A stretch of DNA of 45,198 nucleotides, taken from assembly GCA_964519615.1 (NCBI GenBank), contig CAZFIM010000016.1, forward strand, positions 1 through 45,198, read 5' to 3'. The position numbers and the translations under genes were made by a program. Below, one piece after another: positions 9,101-17,205 of this stretch (positions are counted from its first letter, which is position 1; each line of letters opens with the position of its first letter). Below the pieces are notes generated by a model, which had not been told where the DNA came from, did no database searches, and saw nothing but the letters and a program-made list of their open reading frames with translations. The DNA comes from CAZFIM01 sp964519615 (GTDB lineage: Bacteria > Chloroflexota > Dehalococcoidia > GIF9 > UBA5629).

Positions 9101-9316
9101 TTGCTGGTTGACCGCAATAACTATAAGCCCATTGAGTATTCTACTGTTCCTCCTTCGGAAGCGGAGACCGGGGAGAGGCCAAGAGTTGCAATTTCTGAAT
9201 TAAGTGTGAGTGATAGAAAGAACTCATTTAAGGAAGTGATTGCTTCTTATACGGTAAAAGAAGCCAGAACCGAAGCCAGCCGCTGTCTCAGGTGTGACCT
9301 TGAAATCGAGGAATAA
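6158..9316 (+). CDS. NuoF/HndC-like NADH:FMN subunit fused to a GltD/NfnB-like FAD oxidoreductase
   Basis: A 1052-residue fusion. Residues about 1-130 form a thioredoxin-like [2Fe-2S] domain (CMGSSC, GCHGLCAMGP). Residues about 190-560 are NuoF: the NADH/FMN motifs GRGGAGFPTATKW (about 198), NGDEGDPGAYMNRS (about 227) and GAGAFVCGEETAL, and the [4Fe-4S] ligands CGKCISCREG (about 490) with ICGLGQ. In place of the usual C-terminal ferredoxin domain of HydB-type subunits there is a complete GltD-like module: Cys-rich entry (CQHTCPVG, CTAPCQSKCRR), FAD site VIGSGPAGLSAA (about 671), NAD(P) site ITGGGNSAVDAA (about 800) and the FAD-closing motif GIFVCGDAFTGPATA (about 943). The enzyme therefore has two pyridine-nucleotide/flavin centres. 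I infer electron distribution or bifurcation between NAD(H), NADP(H) or ferredoxin and H2. Confidence 0.92.
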   Translation: MSKILSAEQLNTLKVQFEPRFKVRLDKNFNKNAEEISIRICMGSSCIGSGAIQVKEAFEKIIAEGGLSERIKVLETISTGCHGLCAMGPIILINPGDILYTRVKAEDVPDIVEKHLINGEIIERLLFHDPNTGEVVYNYENIPFYRHATRRILKYNGFIDPWSIEEYIAAGGYEALARALTQMTPDQVIEEIKKSGIRGRGGAGFPTATKWAFVRNSVSDEKYIVCNGDEGDPGAYMNRSVLEGNPHSVVEGMIIGAYAIGNVRQSYAYVRAEYPLAIKTLTQAIKKAKEYGFLGEDILGTSFDFDIDIFPGAGAFVCGEETALLTSIEGKRGNPRQRPPFPANNGGGLFGKPTAINNVETWANIPVIIKEGADWFKSVGSERSGGTKTFSLVGKINNTGLVEVPLGTPVGKLIFDIGGGPLNGKKFKAVQLGGPSGGVIPAEHLNTPVDYESVSALGAIMGSGGVVIMDEDTCMVDVAKYFLEFTKDESCGKCISCREGNPKMYDILSKITQGKATMDDLETLEELASLVKSASICGLGQTSPNPVLTTLRYFRDEYEAHIIDKKCSAAVCQALFKAPCQHTCPVGLDIPGYISLIKEGKYEQAFHLIMQRMPFPMSVGRVCTAPCQSKCRRAQSDEALAIRHLKRFVGDYAFKHKLKYKPEMKAKKPQKVAVIGSGPAGLSAAWDLTIEGYRVTIFEALPVAGGMMTVGIPEYRLPRKVLNYEIDNIRKLGVRIKLNTKVTDIPALLKNGYKAVLIAVGSHKPKKLNIPGEEMGGCIDAIDFLRAVNLKEAVAPVKRVAITGGGNSAVDAARVALRNDAEEVHILYRREIDDMPAEKEEIAAALQEGIIIHTLVNPVKLIEKAGKVAGVECVKMELKAFDKSGRKKPEPVSGSEFSMEIDTFITAIGQEPETVCLNLDGVQRTDSGKIIADRRTLLASEKGIFVCGDAFTGPATAVEAIASGQRAASSIKRFLKGEAMSLLVDRNNYKPIEYSTVPPSEAETGERPRVAISELSVSDRKNSFKEVIASYTVKEARTEASRCLRCDLEIEE

Positions 9317-9439
9317 GCAAAGCTGACGCAGGCTGAAGGCATGCAGTGCATCCTGCGGCGCCTACTGCTCACATTTAAGAATTTTCTCAAGGGAGAGGCT
9401 GTTGAGGTCGGCTGTAGAGCAGGCACGGGTGTTTTTATT

Positions 9440-10511
9440 TTAGGTCCAGGTGCCGCTGGTAAGGTCATCCGACCAGCCCAGGCGCGGGCCGCTGATAGTG
9501 TAAGAATTGCCGCTGGCCTGATTGATTTCCCAGTTGGGTGCAACCTGTATGATGTTCTGAAGCGCGGCGTTTGAACGGTCTTTCATATTCTGCGCCTCCT
9601 GTTTTTGGCCGGTGAGCGATGATTGAAGAAAGGTCAGTTCATTTTCTATAATCTCCCATGCAAGACCTGTGGGAATGGGGTCGCTGAGGTCAGTCACCTT
9701 GATAACAGCATCAAACTGTCCGCTCGATGTAGCTTTGCCTTCCAGTATTGTGACCTGATACTGCTCGTTCATCATTTCGTCCAGTTCTTCCGCTGTTGCT
9801 CTGGCAGTCCAGGAATGTCCCGCTGTTTGGGCTTCCTTTTTACGCAGGTCTACCCATGCCTGCGCCTTTCCCACCACCTCCTGAAGCTGCTGCAGCTTCA
9901 AGGTTGTGTCTGCAAGGCTGCCGTCAATATCTGCCGTGCTTCCATGCTCCGCATTGCCTCCTCGTTCAGAGAGGTAAGCTCTGAAATGAATTCCGTCCTC
10001 ACCTGTTCCACCTCTTCAGTGCTCCGGCAACTGCGACGGCAAGAATCAGAATAATGACCAGAATGGTCAAGCCTCCAATTCCTTTTTTCTGCGGTGTCTG
10101 GATGGAGGCGGGTATATACGGTAATGCTTCAACAGTGCGGGAGGAAGCGCCCTGCTCCGGTATATTGGCTCTCGGGAAATATGATTCGGAAGAGGGTTTT
10201 ACAGGGGATAATGAGGCCTCCACGGTTAATTTATATCCGCCAATCTGTATCACATCACCCTGAGAAAGAGTTCTGGGTTATTGCGGTTTAATAGCTACAA
10301 CGTTAACTACAGTACCGCCTGTGCTGTTGAGGTCGGTAATACGCGGTGCACCTGAAGCCCAGCCGATCAACGCATGCTGACCAGAAACAGACGCATCTTT
10401 CAGTACCACCTGATTATCATCCTCGCGGCCTATGGATATCATGGTGGAGGAGAGAGGATATTCGCTGACCTCGGTACCATGCCTGATTTTCAATATATGG
10501 TGATTCTCGAT
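9440..10511 (-). pseudogene. Decayed FHA-domain membrane protein gene
   Basis: Reading leftward, an FHA domain is clear: ISIGREDDNQVVLKD, SGQHALIGW, ITDLNSTGGTVVN. A TAA at 10278-10280 then interrupts the frame. Past it the same frame continues with the rest of the fold (LSQGDVIQIGGYKLTVEAS), a Pro-rich linker and one membrane helix (ILVIILILAVAVAGAL). A third part (about 153 residues from 9901, Glu/Gln-rich, coiled-coil-like) is in a different frame, and the frame changes around 9930-9960. At the 5' end a good GGAGG (10521-10525) is followed at start-codon distance by ATC (10509-10511), not ATG. A lost start, an internal stop and a frameshift together indicate a dead gene. FHA domains bind phosphothreonine peptides. 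TTG 10493 could still start the first fragment. Confidence 0.7.
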
Positions 10512-10661
10512 GAGTTCTTACCTCCAGTATATATATACTATATACCCCATAAGTAGAATTGCGAGATGCGTAATAACCAGTCTGTAATGTACCATAAACA
10601 TTTTCTGATGACAATAATCGGACTCGCATCCGCGCCGTTAGGCGTATGCGACATTGTCAGC

Positions 10662-10690
10662 TTGATGAAATAGAACATATGTACTACTAT
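10662..10690 (+). promoter_or_regulatory. Promoter of phage block 1 with SOS-box-like operator in the spacer
   Basis: TTGATG (10662-10667), 17 bases, TACTAT (10685-10690). The operator-like sequence AGAACATATGTACT (10672-10685) fills most of the spacer. It has the GAAC-N4-GT(T/A)C layout of Gram-positive LexA boxes, with one deviation from perfect symmetry. The same arrangement occurs at 32641-32669 in front of phage block 2, with 25 of 30 aligned positions identical. The predicted transcription start falls at about 10697, at the ATG of the small ORF at 10698, so translation would be leaderless. Confidence 0.65.
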
Positions 10691-10697
10691 TTTAAGG

Positions 10698-10853
10698 ATG
10701 AAACGGCCTCTTTTGCAGGATGCACTGAACGGACAGCGTTATGAGCTGGTTGCTCATATACTGGTATACGGGCTGATTAAAGCGAGGAAGGATGACCAGA
10801 AAAAACACTCAGAAAGGCGCAGCGCGCGGATTTTACGGCCGGGCACTCGATGA
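10698..10853 (+). CDS. Small 51-residue protein at head of phage block 1
   Basis: This ORF begins MKRPLLQDALNGQRYELVAH and continues with a hydrophobic/basic helix and a strongly basic C-terminus (KARKDDQKKHSERRSARILR). It starts where the block 1 promoter should initiate transcription, so it would be leaderless. It overlaps the next gene by 62 bases in another frame, with that gene's ATG embedded in it. No family is recognised. Support comes from position and promoter spacing only; it may be a leader peptide or not translated. Confidence 0.4.
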   Translation: MKRPLLQDALNGQRYELVAHILVYGLIKARKDDQKKHSERRSARILRPGTR

Positions 10854-11118
10854 AGCCGAGAAGGTTGAATTGGAGGAGGCGCGGGAAGTTGAGGGGTTGG
10901 ATGAGGAGATAGCAGTGCTGCGCCTTAAGCTGCGCGAGCTGATGGAGAACGAGCCGGATAGAATAGACCTGCACTTGAAGGCAACCAATACAATCGCGCG
11001 TCTGGTAGGTATACGTTACAACATAAGTAAAGAACAGAGAAAATCTTTGAAAGAAGCGATTACCAGGGTATTGACGGAAATAGCAGTGCCTCTGGGAGTA
11101 AAGATACTGGTGAAGTAG
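10792..11118 (+). CDS. Terminase small-subunit-like phage protein
   Basis: A 108-residue charged, mostly helical protein directly ahead of the terminase large subunit with one base between them. The N-terminus (KNTQKGAARGFYGRALDEAE) resembles the KGNxNAxKHGFYS motif of small phage packaging and DNA-binding proteins. The middle (GLDEEIAVLRLKLRELMEN) and the block TNTIARLVGIRYNISKEQRK are helical. Assignment as small terminase rests on position and this motif. It could instead be another DNA-binding phage protein. Confidence 0.65.
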   Translation: MTRKNTQKGAARGFYGRALDEAEKVELEEAREVEGLDEEIAVLRLKLRELMENEPDRIDLHLKATNTIARLVGIRYNISKEQRKSLKEAITRVLTEIAVPLGVKILVK

Positions 11119-11119
11119 C

Positions 11120-12487
11120 ATGCTGCGCCCTTATCAACAGGAGGTTGCCCGCGCGGTACTAAAAAGTGTGCAGGAAAATATGGGGTTAACCCTTTCGGTC
11201 GAAATCGCCCGTCAAGGCGGCAAAAACGAGCTCTCGGCGCAGCTGGAAGTACTGCTGCTGACCATGCATATTGCCCGCGGCGGCAGCGCTATAAAATGCT
11301 CGCCTACTTTTAAGCCGCAGACGGTGATTTCCATGATGCGGCTCAAGGAGAGGCTGGATGATTACGGATTTAACGGAATATGGACCATGGAAATGGGATA
11401 TATCGTCCGCCTGGGAGCGGCACGGCAGGTATTTTTATCGGCTGAGGAGACGTCATCGGTTGTAGGGCATACCGCCGATATTCTGCTGGAGGTGGATGAA
11501 TCTCAGGACGTGAGCAAAGAGAAGTATACCAAGGAGTTCCGCCCTATGGGCTCATCCTCCAATGTCACAACCGTTCACTACGGGACTACCTGGGATGACA
11601 GCACATTGCTGGAGGAGATTAAGAACACCAATCTGGAGCTGGAAAAGAAAGACGGCATCAGACGCCATTTCCGCTTTGACTGGCAGCATGTCGCCGCCCA
11701 TAACGATGCCTACAGGGCATTTGTGGAGGTGGAGCGGCAGCGGTTGGGGGAAGACCATCCGTTGTTCCGGACGCAGTATGCGCTCCTGCCCCTGCATGGC
11801 GGCGGAGGCTTTCTCTCCCGGCGGCAGATTGCTCAGCTTGCCGGAAAGCATGCGCGGCTTTCAGGGCCGCGCGATATCAATAAGGTATATGCTGCCGGCA
11901 TCGACCTGGCGGGTGAGGCCGAGGTTACGGAGGATGAGGTCATGACCCGCCCGGGACGTGACGCTACGGTTATCACTATCGCTGAAGTCGATACTGCAGC
12001 CTGCGCCGGCGCTGCCGCGCAGCCGCAAATCAGAATTGTGGAGCATTACTGCTGGGTGGGGCAGAAGCATCCGCTGCTGCTGGAGAAGATAACGGAACTG
12101 CTGAAAAATGTATGGGGCTGCAGCCGTATAGTTGTCGATGCCACCGGTGTGGGCGAGCCTGTAGCTTCTTTTCTGCGTCAACGGCTGGGGAGCAGGGTAA
12201 TCCCTTTCAAGTTTACGCAGAGGAGCAAGTCGGAGATTGGGTTTGAGCTGCTGGCGGCGGTGAATTCAGGCAGACTGAAGGTTTACCGGCAGGATGAATC
12301 CTGCGATTACCGCGAGCTGATGCAGGAGCTTGCAAAAGCAAAAAGCATCTACCGCCCCAACCAGACGCTGGGATTCTACGTCGACCCGGCCGAGGGACAC
12401 GACGATTACCTGATGAGCCTTGCCCTGACGGTACACGCGGCGGGCAGATGCGCAGCCCGCCGGGCGGTCGGAGAGGTCCATGAATAA
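11120..12487 (+). CDS. terL: Phage terminase large subunit (ATPase/nuclease)
   Basis: A 455-residue packaging motor protein. The ATPase half has the atypical Walker A ARQGGKNELSA (about 29-39), a Walker B-like ILLEVDESQD (about 121-130) and a coupling-motif-like TTVHYGTTWDD. The RNase H-like nuclease half shows its three acidic motifs: AGIDLAGEAE, RIVVDATGVGEPV and GHDDYLMSLAL. It therefore appears complete and potentially active. In ordinary tailed phages the portal gene follows immediately; here the portal lies 20 kb away at 32952. Nothing phage-like follows before the molybdopterin operon. Confidence 0.9.
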   Translation: MLRPYQQEVARAVLKSVQENMGLTLSVEIARQGGKNELSAQLEVLLLTMHIARGGSAIKCSPTFKPQTVISMMRLKERLDDYGFNGIWTMEMGYIVRLGAARQVFLSAEETSSVVGHTADILLEVDESQDVSKEKYTKEFRPMGSSSNVTTVHYGTTWDDSTLLEEIKNTNLELEKKDGIRRHFRFDWQHVAAHNDAYRAFVEVERQRLGEDHPLFRTQYALLPLHGGGGFLSRRQIAQLAGKHARLSGPRDINKVYAAGIDLAGEAEVTEDEVMTRPGRDATVITIAEVDTAACAGAAAQPQIRIVEHYCWVGQKHPLLLEKITELLKNVWGCSRIVVDATGVGEPVASFLRQRLGSRVIPFKFTQRSKSEIGFELLAAVNSGRLKVYRQDESCDYRELMQELAKAKSIYRPNQTLGFYVDPAEGHDDYLMSLALTVHAAGRCAARRAVGEVHE

Positions 12488-12853
12488 TTCCGTTGTTTTA
12501 TCATATGCCTCGATCTCCTGCCTGACGGTTTCACTACGGATAAAGCAGGTATTTTTAGACAGCTCCCCGTGCTGTCCGTCCGCACTTGCTGCAGGCACGA
12601 AAGACAAGCTGAGGCGGCATCCCCCGTGGCTATATTGTGCGCGGTGTATAAATACCGTTTCTTTATACGTGAGCGGCTTTATAATTCACCGCAATCGTGG
12701 TATCATTTTACAGATCGGTCCGTCCTTCTGAACTATTTCTTAATAATAAGAATTACCTAGCATATTCTACGGCTGCTTATACGAGGAGCTGTTTGCGGCA
12801 GCGGGAGAGTTTTACTCCTGTATTTTTAACGGTTTTATATGAAGGGGTGCGCA
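12488..12853. other. Gap between terminase and molybdopterin operon
   Basis: No convincing gene. A perfect inverted repeat TTCTTA-ATAA-TAAGAA (12737-12752) and a TATAAT hexamer (12680-12685, no good -35) could be control elements of the molybdopterin operon. The portal gene normally expected here is absent. Confidence 0.5.
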
Positions 12854-15502
12854 ATGTTTGAGTCCAATAACCGCGGTAAAAGCCTCCAGGCAGATGACGA
12901 GAAATACATCTACAGCGCCTGTACGGGATGCATGCAGTCGGATTGCAGTACGAGGGTTCATGTGAAAAACGGGGTGGTTATAGGCATTGAAGGCAATCCA
13001 GACAAAGTGCCGCCGGGCGGGGGCAAGATATGCACAAAAGGGATTGCCTCTATTATGTCGCTCTACAATCCCTACAGAGTGAAAGCTCCTCTCAAGCGTA
13101 CCAACCCGCAAAAAGGACCTGATATCGATCCGGGGTTTGTGGAGATAAGCTGGGAGGAGGCGATAGATACCGTATCGAGGCGTTTTAAGAAAATACGGGA
13201 AGAAGACCCTCGCAAGCTTGGTGTCTGGTGGGGCTGGGGGCTGCCGCAAACGCTGCTGATGGCAACAAAAACGGTAGATACCGGCACAAGCGATATTCCC
13301 GCAGCCGTCTATCCCGTAGCCTTCGGTACGCCGAACGAACTGAACTCCCGCTGTCTCTGCGCTATCCACTATGCTTCTAACCTTGTGCACGGGCATCATG
13401 CCGAGAGCATCAGCGATGTACAGCACTGCAAGTATCTGATTAATTGCGGCAGGACAGTGGGGCCCAATACCGCTACCGCGCACGGTACGCAGCGGGTGCT
13501 CGACGCCATAGACCGCGGCATGAAACTGGTGGTCGTTGATCCCCGCTTTTCGCCGGAGGCGGCGAAAGCCTACCGCTGGATACCGATACGTCCCGGTACT
13601 GAGCTCGCTTTTGCTCTGGCGCTGATACAGGTTATGTTTTACGAGATCGGGACCCTCGATGAATGGTTCCTTAAGAACCGCACCAACGCCCCTTATCTGA
13701 TCGCTCCTGACGGTTTCTATTTACGGGACAGGGCAACGGACAAGCCTTTGATATGGGATGCAAGCGAAGGGAAAGCGAAAACGTTTGATGACAGCTCGGC
13801 AGGGGATTACGCGCTCTTCGGCGAATATGAGGTCGAGGGCGTAAAGGTACATCCCGCACTGCATCTGATAAAGAAAGCGATGGAGAGCTATACCCCTGAG
13901 TGGGCGCAAACGCTCACCACCATCCCCGCCGCTACTATCAGGGAAGTGGCTTGCGAGTTCGTGGAGCATGCTCAAATCGGAAGCACCATTACCATCGATG
14001 ATTATGTCTTTCCTTTACGGCCTGCCCAGTTCGCCGGCTCCGGCCGCGGCGCTGTTTCCCAGCGCAACGGCACCTTTTTCGATCTTGCCGGCAAGATGAT
14101 CAACCTGCTGGTGGGGGCAGTTGAGGTGCCCGGCGGCATTACCGGCAACCGCAACCCCGGCCCCGGCCCCCATGTGATACACCCCGATAAAGACGGGATA
14201 TCGACTCCGATTATGGAAGCGGTCGGCCTTGATTTTCATTTTCCGCCGGATCATATCTGCTGCAACGAGTTCTATCCTCATGCCCACGCGCTGCCCTATG
14301 TGATGGCGCGGGCCATACTCGAGCCGGATAAGTACCACATTCCCTATGAGTTTGAAGCGATGCTGAACTGCGGCGCCAATTCAATCCGCAGCGGCCTGGA
14401 CCGCGAGCTGCTTATCAAGGCGTTCCAGAAGGTCCCCTTCATCGTTACGTTTGCGGTCAACTATGATGAGGTGACCATGATGTCCGACATCGTGTTTCCT
14501 GACTACCATTTTCTGGAACACAAGTATGCCAGGTTCTATATCGTTACCCATCAGAATATAGATGACAGCATACGCGGCTTGACCTGCGTTACCGGCCGCA
14601 ATCAGGCTGTGGAGCCGCTCGGCCGCACCAGATCGGCTGATGAGGTGCTGCTGGAAATAGCGGACAGAGTGGGCTTTCTGCTGGGTGAAAACGGCATCAA
14701 TGACCTGATGAACCGTTCGTTCAAACTGGAGGGAGAGCGTAAGCTGGATTTGAACCGGAAATACAGCATCGATGAGATGATCGACCGCAGAGTAAAGCAG
14801 ATGTTCGGAGAGAAAGAAAGTTTTGAAACGCTTCTGGAAAAGGGAGCCCTCTTCCGTATAGACAACCCGGGCAAGAAAGGCCACAATTACTTCTGGTGGC
14901 CTGAAAACAAGACCAGACATCCCATTTACTTCGAAAGGCTAAAAAAGAGCGGCGCCAGGATGAGAGCAAATCTCCTTAAACACAATGTGGGCATCCCCGG
15001 CTGGAAAGACAGGGAGGAATATCTGAGATTTTTTGATGCCGTCCCTCACTGGATAACACCGCCGGAGATGAACGCGCCGCCCGAATATGATATGTATGTC
15101 ATCAACTGGAAAACGTCCTTGATGCGCCACGGCACCGGCAATACCCAGGAGAATGCCTGGCTTGCGGAGATACGCGATAATGACCCTTATGAGCTGTATA
15201 TATGGATAAACAGGGAGACAGCCGCTGAAAAGAGGCTTGCGGACAGAGACAGGGTATACGTAGAATCGCCCTTCGGTAAAACTGCGGGCGTGCTGAAAGT
15301 GACCGAACTGATTCACCCTGAAGTGCTGGGCATACCGGCATGCTACGGGAGTGCCACCTCCATGATGAGCCCGGATGCTAAAAAAGGCACGTATTATAAT
15401 ATCCTGCTCAGCGGCAATGAAGAGACCAATATAGATCCTATCAGCGGGTCAATCACCATCAGCCCTAAAGTAAAAATCTATAAAGCGGAGGTGCGGAAAT
15501 GA
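12854..15502 (+). CDS. Molybdopterin oxidoreductase catalytic subunit (DMSO reductase family)
   Basis: About 882 residues. The N-terminal [4Fe-4S] motif is CTGCMQSDCSTRVHVKNG plus a distal Cys in GGKICTKG. The usual blocks follow: INPYRV-like (LYNPYRVKAPLKR), WEEAID, LVVVDPRFSPEAAKA and IPIRPGTELAFALALI. The C-terminal cofactor-binding domain carries LADRDRVYVESPFGKT. A Cys-containing segment (SRCLCAIHY, about residue 168) lies where the metal ligand sits in the family. No twin-arginine signal is visible, so the active site may be cytosolic or exported by a partner. ATG 12854 with GGGG ahead is preferred over ATG 12839. It overlaps the iron-sulfur subunit gene (ATGA). The substrate is unknown; the layout is that of a respiratory CISM complex. 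Confidence 0.92.
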   Translation: MFESNNRGKSLQADDEKYIYSACTGCMQSDCSTRVHVKNGVVIGIEGNPDKVPPGGGKICTKGIASIMSLYNPYRVKAPLKRTNPQKGPDIDPGFVEISWEEAIDTVSRRFKKIREEDPRKLGVWWGWGLPQTLLMATKTVDTGTSDIPAAVYPVAFGTPNELNSRCLCAIHYASNLVHGHHAESISDVQHCKYLINCGRTVGPNTATAHGTQRVLDAIDRGMKLVVVDPRFSPEAAKAYRWIPIRPGTELAFALALIQVMFYEIGTLDEWFLKNRTNAPYLIAPDGFYLRDRATDKPLIWDASEGKAKTFDDSSAGDYALFGEYEVEGVKVHPALHLIKKAMESYTPEWAQTLTTIPAATIREVACEFVEHAQIGSTITIDDYVFPLRPAQFAGSGRGAVSQRNGTFFDLAGKMINLLVGAVEVPGGITGNRNPGPGPHVIHPDKDGISTPIMEAVGLDFHFPPDHICCNEFYPHAHALPYVMARAILEPDKYHIPYEFEAMLNCGANSIRSGLDRELLIKAFQKVPFIVTFAVNYDEVTMMSDIVFPDYHFLEHKYARFYIVTHQNIDDSIRGLTCVTGRNQAVEPLGRTRSADEVLLEIADRVGFLLGENGINDLMNRSFKLEGERKLDLNRKYSIDEMIDRRVKQMFGEKESFETLLEKGALFRIDNPGKKGHNYFWWPENKTRHPIYFERLKKSGARMRANLLKHNVGIPGWKDREEYLRFFDAVPHWITPPEMNAPPEYDMYVINWKTSLMRHGTGNTQENAWLAEIRDNDPYELYIWINRETAAEKRLADRDRVYVESPFGKTAGVLKVTELIHPEVLGIPACYGSATSMMSPDAKKGTYYNILLSGNEETNIDPISGSITISPKVKIYKAEVRK

Positions 15503-16119
15503 CTCGATACGCTATGGTCATAGACCTCTCCCGCTGTATAGGTTGTGATGCCTGTTCTCTCGCCTGCAAGGCGGAGCACGCCACTCCCCGCGGAGTGCTG
15601 TGGAGCCATGTAGTGAAATATGAAACCGGCGTCTATCCTCAGGGACGGATTCATTACCTGCCGGTGTTGTGCAACCACTGCGCCAACCCGGAATGCGTAA
15701 AAGTATGTCCGACGGGAGCTATTTCCCGCCGTGATGACGGCATAGTGACGGTTGACAACGGCAAATGTATGGGCTGCGGTTACTGTACGCTTGCCTGTCC
15801 TTACGCTTCATTACATACTCTGGATAAGATATGCTCTTACTATGAAAAAGAGCTGACTCCCTTTGAGGAGATCGGATACCGCAAGCATCGTGCGGGCACA
15901 TCGGGAAAGTGCGATTTCTGCCGAGACAGGGTTGAGCAAGGCTTGCAGCCCGCCTGTGTGAATGCATGTCCGGCACAGGCACGGTTTTTCGGTGATATGG
16001 ATGACAGCCAAAGCGAGGTCTACCGGCTCGTTCATACCAGAGATGCGTTTGTACTTAGCCCCGAGCATGGAACGGAACCATCCTGTTATTATCTTCCGGA
16101 AAGGCAGGCGCAGTCATGA
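15499..16119 (+). CDS. Four-cluster ferredoxin subunit (DmsB/PsrB/NrfC-like)
   Basis: A 206-residue electron-transfer subunit with four [4Fe-4S] Cys groups: CIGCDACSLACK, CNHCANPECVKVCP, CMGCGYCTLACP and CDFCRDRVEQG...CVNACP. It would relay electrons between the membrane subunit and the molybdenum subunit. Its start and stop both overlap its neighbours by four bases (ATGA), showing tight translational coupling in the three-gene operon. Confidence 0.95.
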   Translation: MTRYAMVIDLSRCIGCDACSLACKAEHATPRGVLWSHVVKYETGVYPQGRIHYLPVLCNHCANPECVKVCPTGAISRRDDGIVTVDNGKCMGCGYCTLACPYASLHTLDKICSYYEKELTPFEEIGYRKHRAGTSGKCDFCRDRVEQGLQPACVNACPAQARFFGDMDDSQSEVYRLVHTRDAFVLSPEHGTEPSCYYLPERQAQS

Positions 16120-17111
16120 GCGGTAAAAAAGTGAATATCACGCAAAGATTATGGGGATGGCGTATTGCTGTCTATCTCTTTTTATTGTCTGCCGCTGCCG
16201 GGGCATACGTGACAGTTTTCTTGCTGGAGGTAATTCAGCCGAATGCGGCAGACGCTCACTATTTGCCGGCAGTGCAAGGGGGCATGATCGCTGCCGCCGT
16301 GCTGGCCGTTGCGGGAGTCTTTTTCTTCGTCGCACACCTGAAGGCAAAAGTAAATGCTTTCAGGATATTTGCCCGCCCCTTTTCATCATGGCTTGCCGCA
16401 GGAAGCTGTGCCACACTGCTGTTTATCATATTGGACGTGGTGTTAATTGCAGTGCGGACAGGTTCTTCTTCCGGCTCTCTTGCCGCTGTCTTTCTCGTGC
16501 CCGGCATCATTGCCTTTATACTTGCGCTTTTCATACTGGTATACAGCGGCATGTTGATCAAAACGCTCAAACCGTTCTCCTTCTGGCACAGCTGGCTGCT
16601 GCCTCTGCTCTTTACCGTATCCGGCATCGCGGCAGGAGCCGTGCTCGTTTTGCTCTTGGCCGCTGTTTACGGTTTCATCAGCGCTGTGAATATGTCGGAG
16701 CCGCTGCTGACAATAGTGTATTACCTGAATTTCCTCCTGCTTGCCTGCATTGTGGTAGCCGCCCTTTATATCGGGCACGCCGCACTCAGCTCTTCCTTAA
16801 GAAGCACAGTGCTCGTTCTTATCAAGGGACGGTCTGTTTTGCTTTTCTGGGCTGCGTTTGTCCTTTTGGGACTGGTCCTGCCGTTGGTAGCGGGTTTTTA
16901 TCTTGTTTCATTGCCGTCTGTCAGCACAGGACTTCTGTATACTCTGCTAATCATCATAGCGCTGTGTGTGATGACCGGCGGATATGTCCTGAGATACCTT
17001 GTACTTACTTCGGGGACTGCAAAGGCAATAACCGCCTCCGGCCAGCAAGTAGAACTGCATGAAACCGCCTTTATTCCGGTCTCTCACAGGGTAAAATACC
17101 GCGCTGACTAG
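16116..17111 (+). CDS. NrfD/PsrC-family membrane subunit
   Basis: A 331-residue polytopic protein with about nine membrane helices. The N-terminus (LWGWRIAVYLFLLSAAAGAY) is the characteristic first helix of NrfD/PsrC quinone-interacting anchors. It has no haem-binding His pattern. It would link the molybdenum enzyme to the menaquinone pool or to another membrane partner. It is the last gene of the operon and ends before a strong terminator. Confidence 0.9.
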   Translation: MSGKKVNITQRLWGWRIAVYLFLLSAAAGAYVTVFLLEVIQPNAADAHYLPAVQGGMIAAAVLAVAGVFFFVAHLKAKVNAFRIFARPFSSWLAAGSCATLLFIILDVVLIAVRTGSSSGSLAAVFLVPGIIAFILALFILVYSGMLIKTLKPFSFWHSWLLPLLFTVSGIAAGAVLVLLLAAVYGFISAVNMSEPLLTIVYYLNFLLLACIVVAALYIGHAALSSSLRSTVLVLIKGRSVLLFWAAFVLLGLVLPLVAGFYLVSLPSVSTGLLYTLLIIIALCVMTGGYVLRYLVLTSGTAKAITASGQQVELHETAFIPVSHRVKYRAD

Positions 17112-17158
17112 AAAAATGCTGCTGATGCCGCTATAAACAGCAGAAAAATGGAAATAAA

Positions 17159-17186
17159 AAAAGGGAGGGTTTTTACCCTCCCTTTT
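17159..17186. terminator. Bidirectional rho-independent terminator
   Basis: A 12-bp perfect stem (AAAAGGGAGGGT / ACCCTCCCTTTT) with a TTTT loop, flanked by A-rich and T-rich sides. It sits between the convergent NrfD-like gene (+) and tubulin-like gene (-) and can serve both. Confidence 0.88.
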
Positions 17187-17205
17187 GTGTATCCGCAATA
17201 AATTC

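Noticed and set aside
9623..10054. 143-codon plus-strand frame
   Set aside because: Antisense to the FHA pseudogene, with no domain or start signal.
10278..10280. TAA inside the FHA frame considered as recoding
   Set aside because: TAA is not a selenocysteine or pyrrolysine codon, and the gene has other lesions (start codon and frameshift), so decay is the better explanation.
12266..12607. Minus-strand frame overlapping the terminase 3' end, with a plausible-looking N-terminal part
   Set aside because: Most of it is antisense to terL and there is no ribosome-binding site; I could not identify a family. A truncated gene remnant is possible but unsupported.
12480..12731. 83-codon plus-strand frame after terL starting at an ATGA overlap
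   Set aside because: Composition is unlike phage proteins and no homology is recognisable; the overlap alone is not enough.
16151..17062. Plus-strand frame of about 300 codons inside the NrfD-like gene
   Set aside because: A shadow frame: Cys/Arg-rich without motifs, while the other frame encodes a clear polytopic NrfD protein in a tightly overlapping operon.
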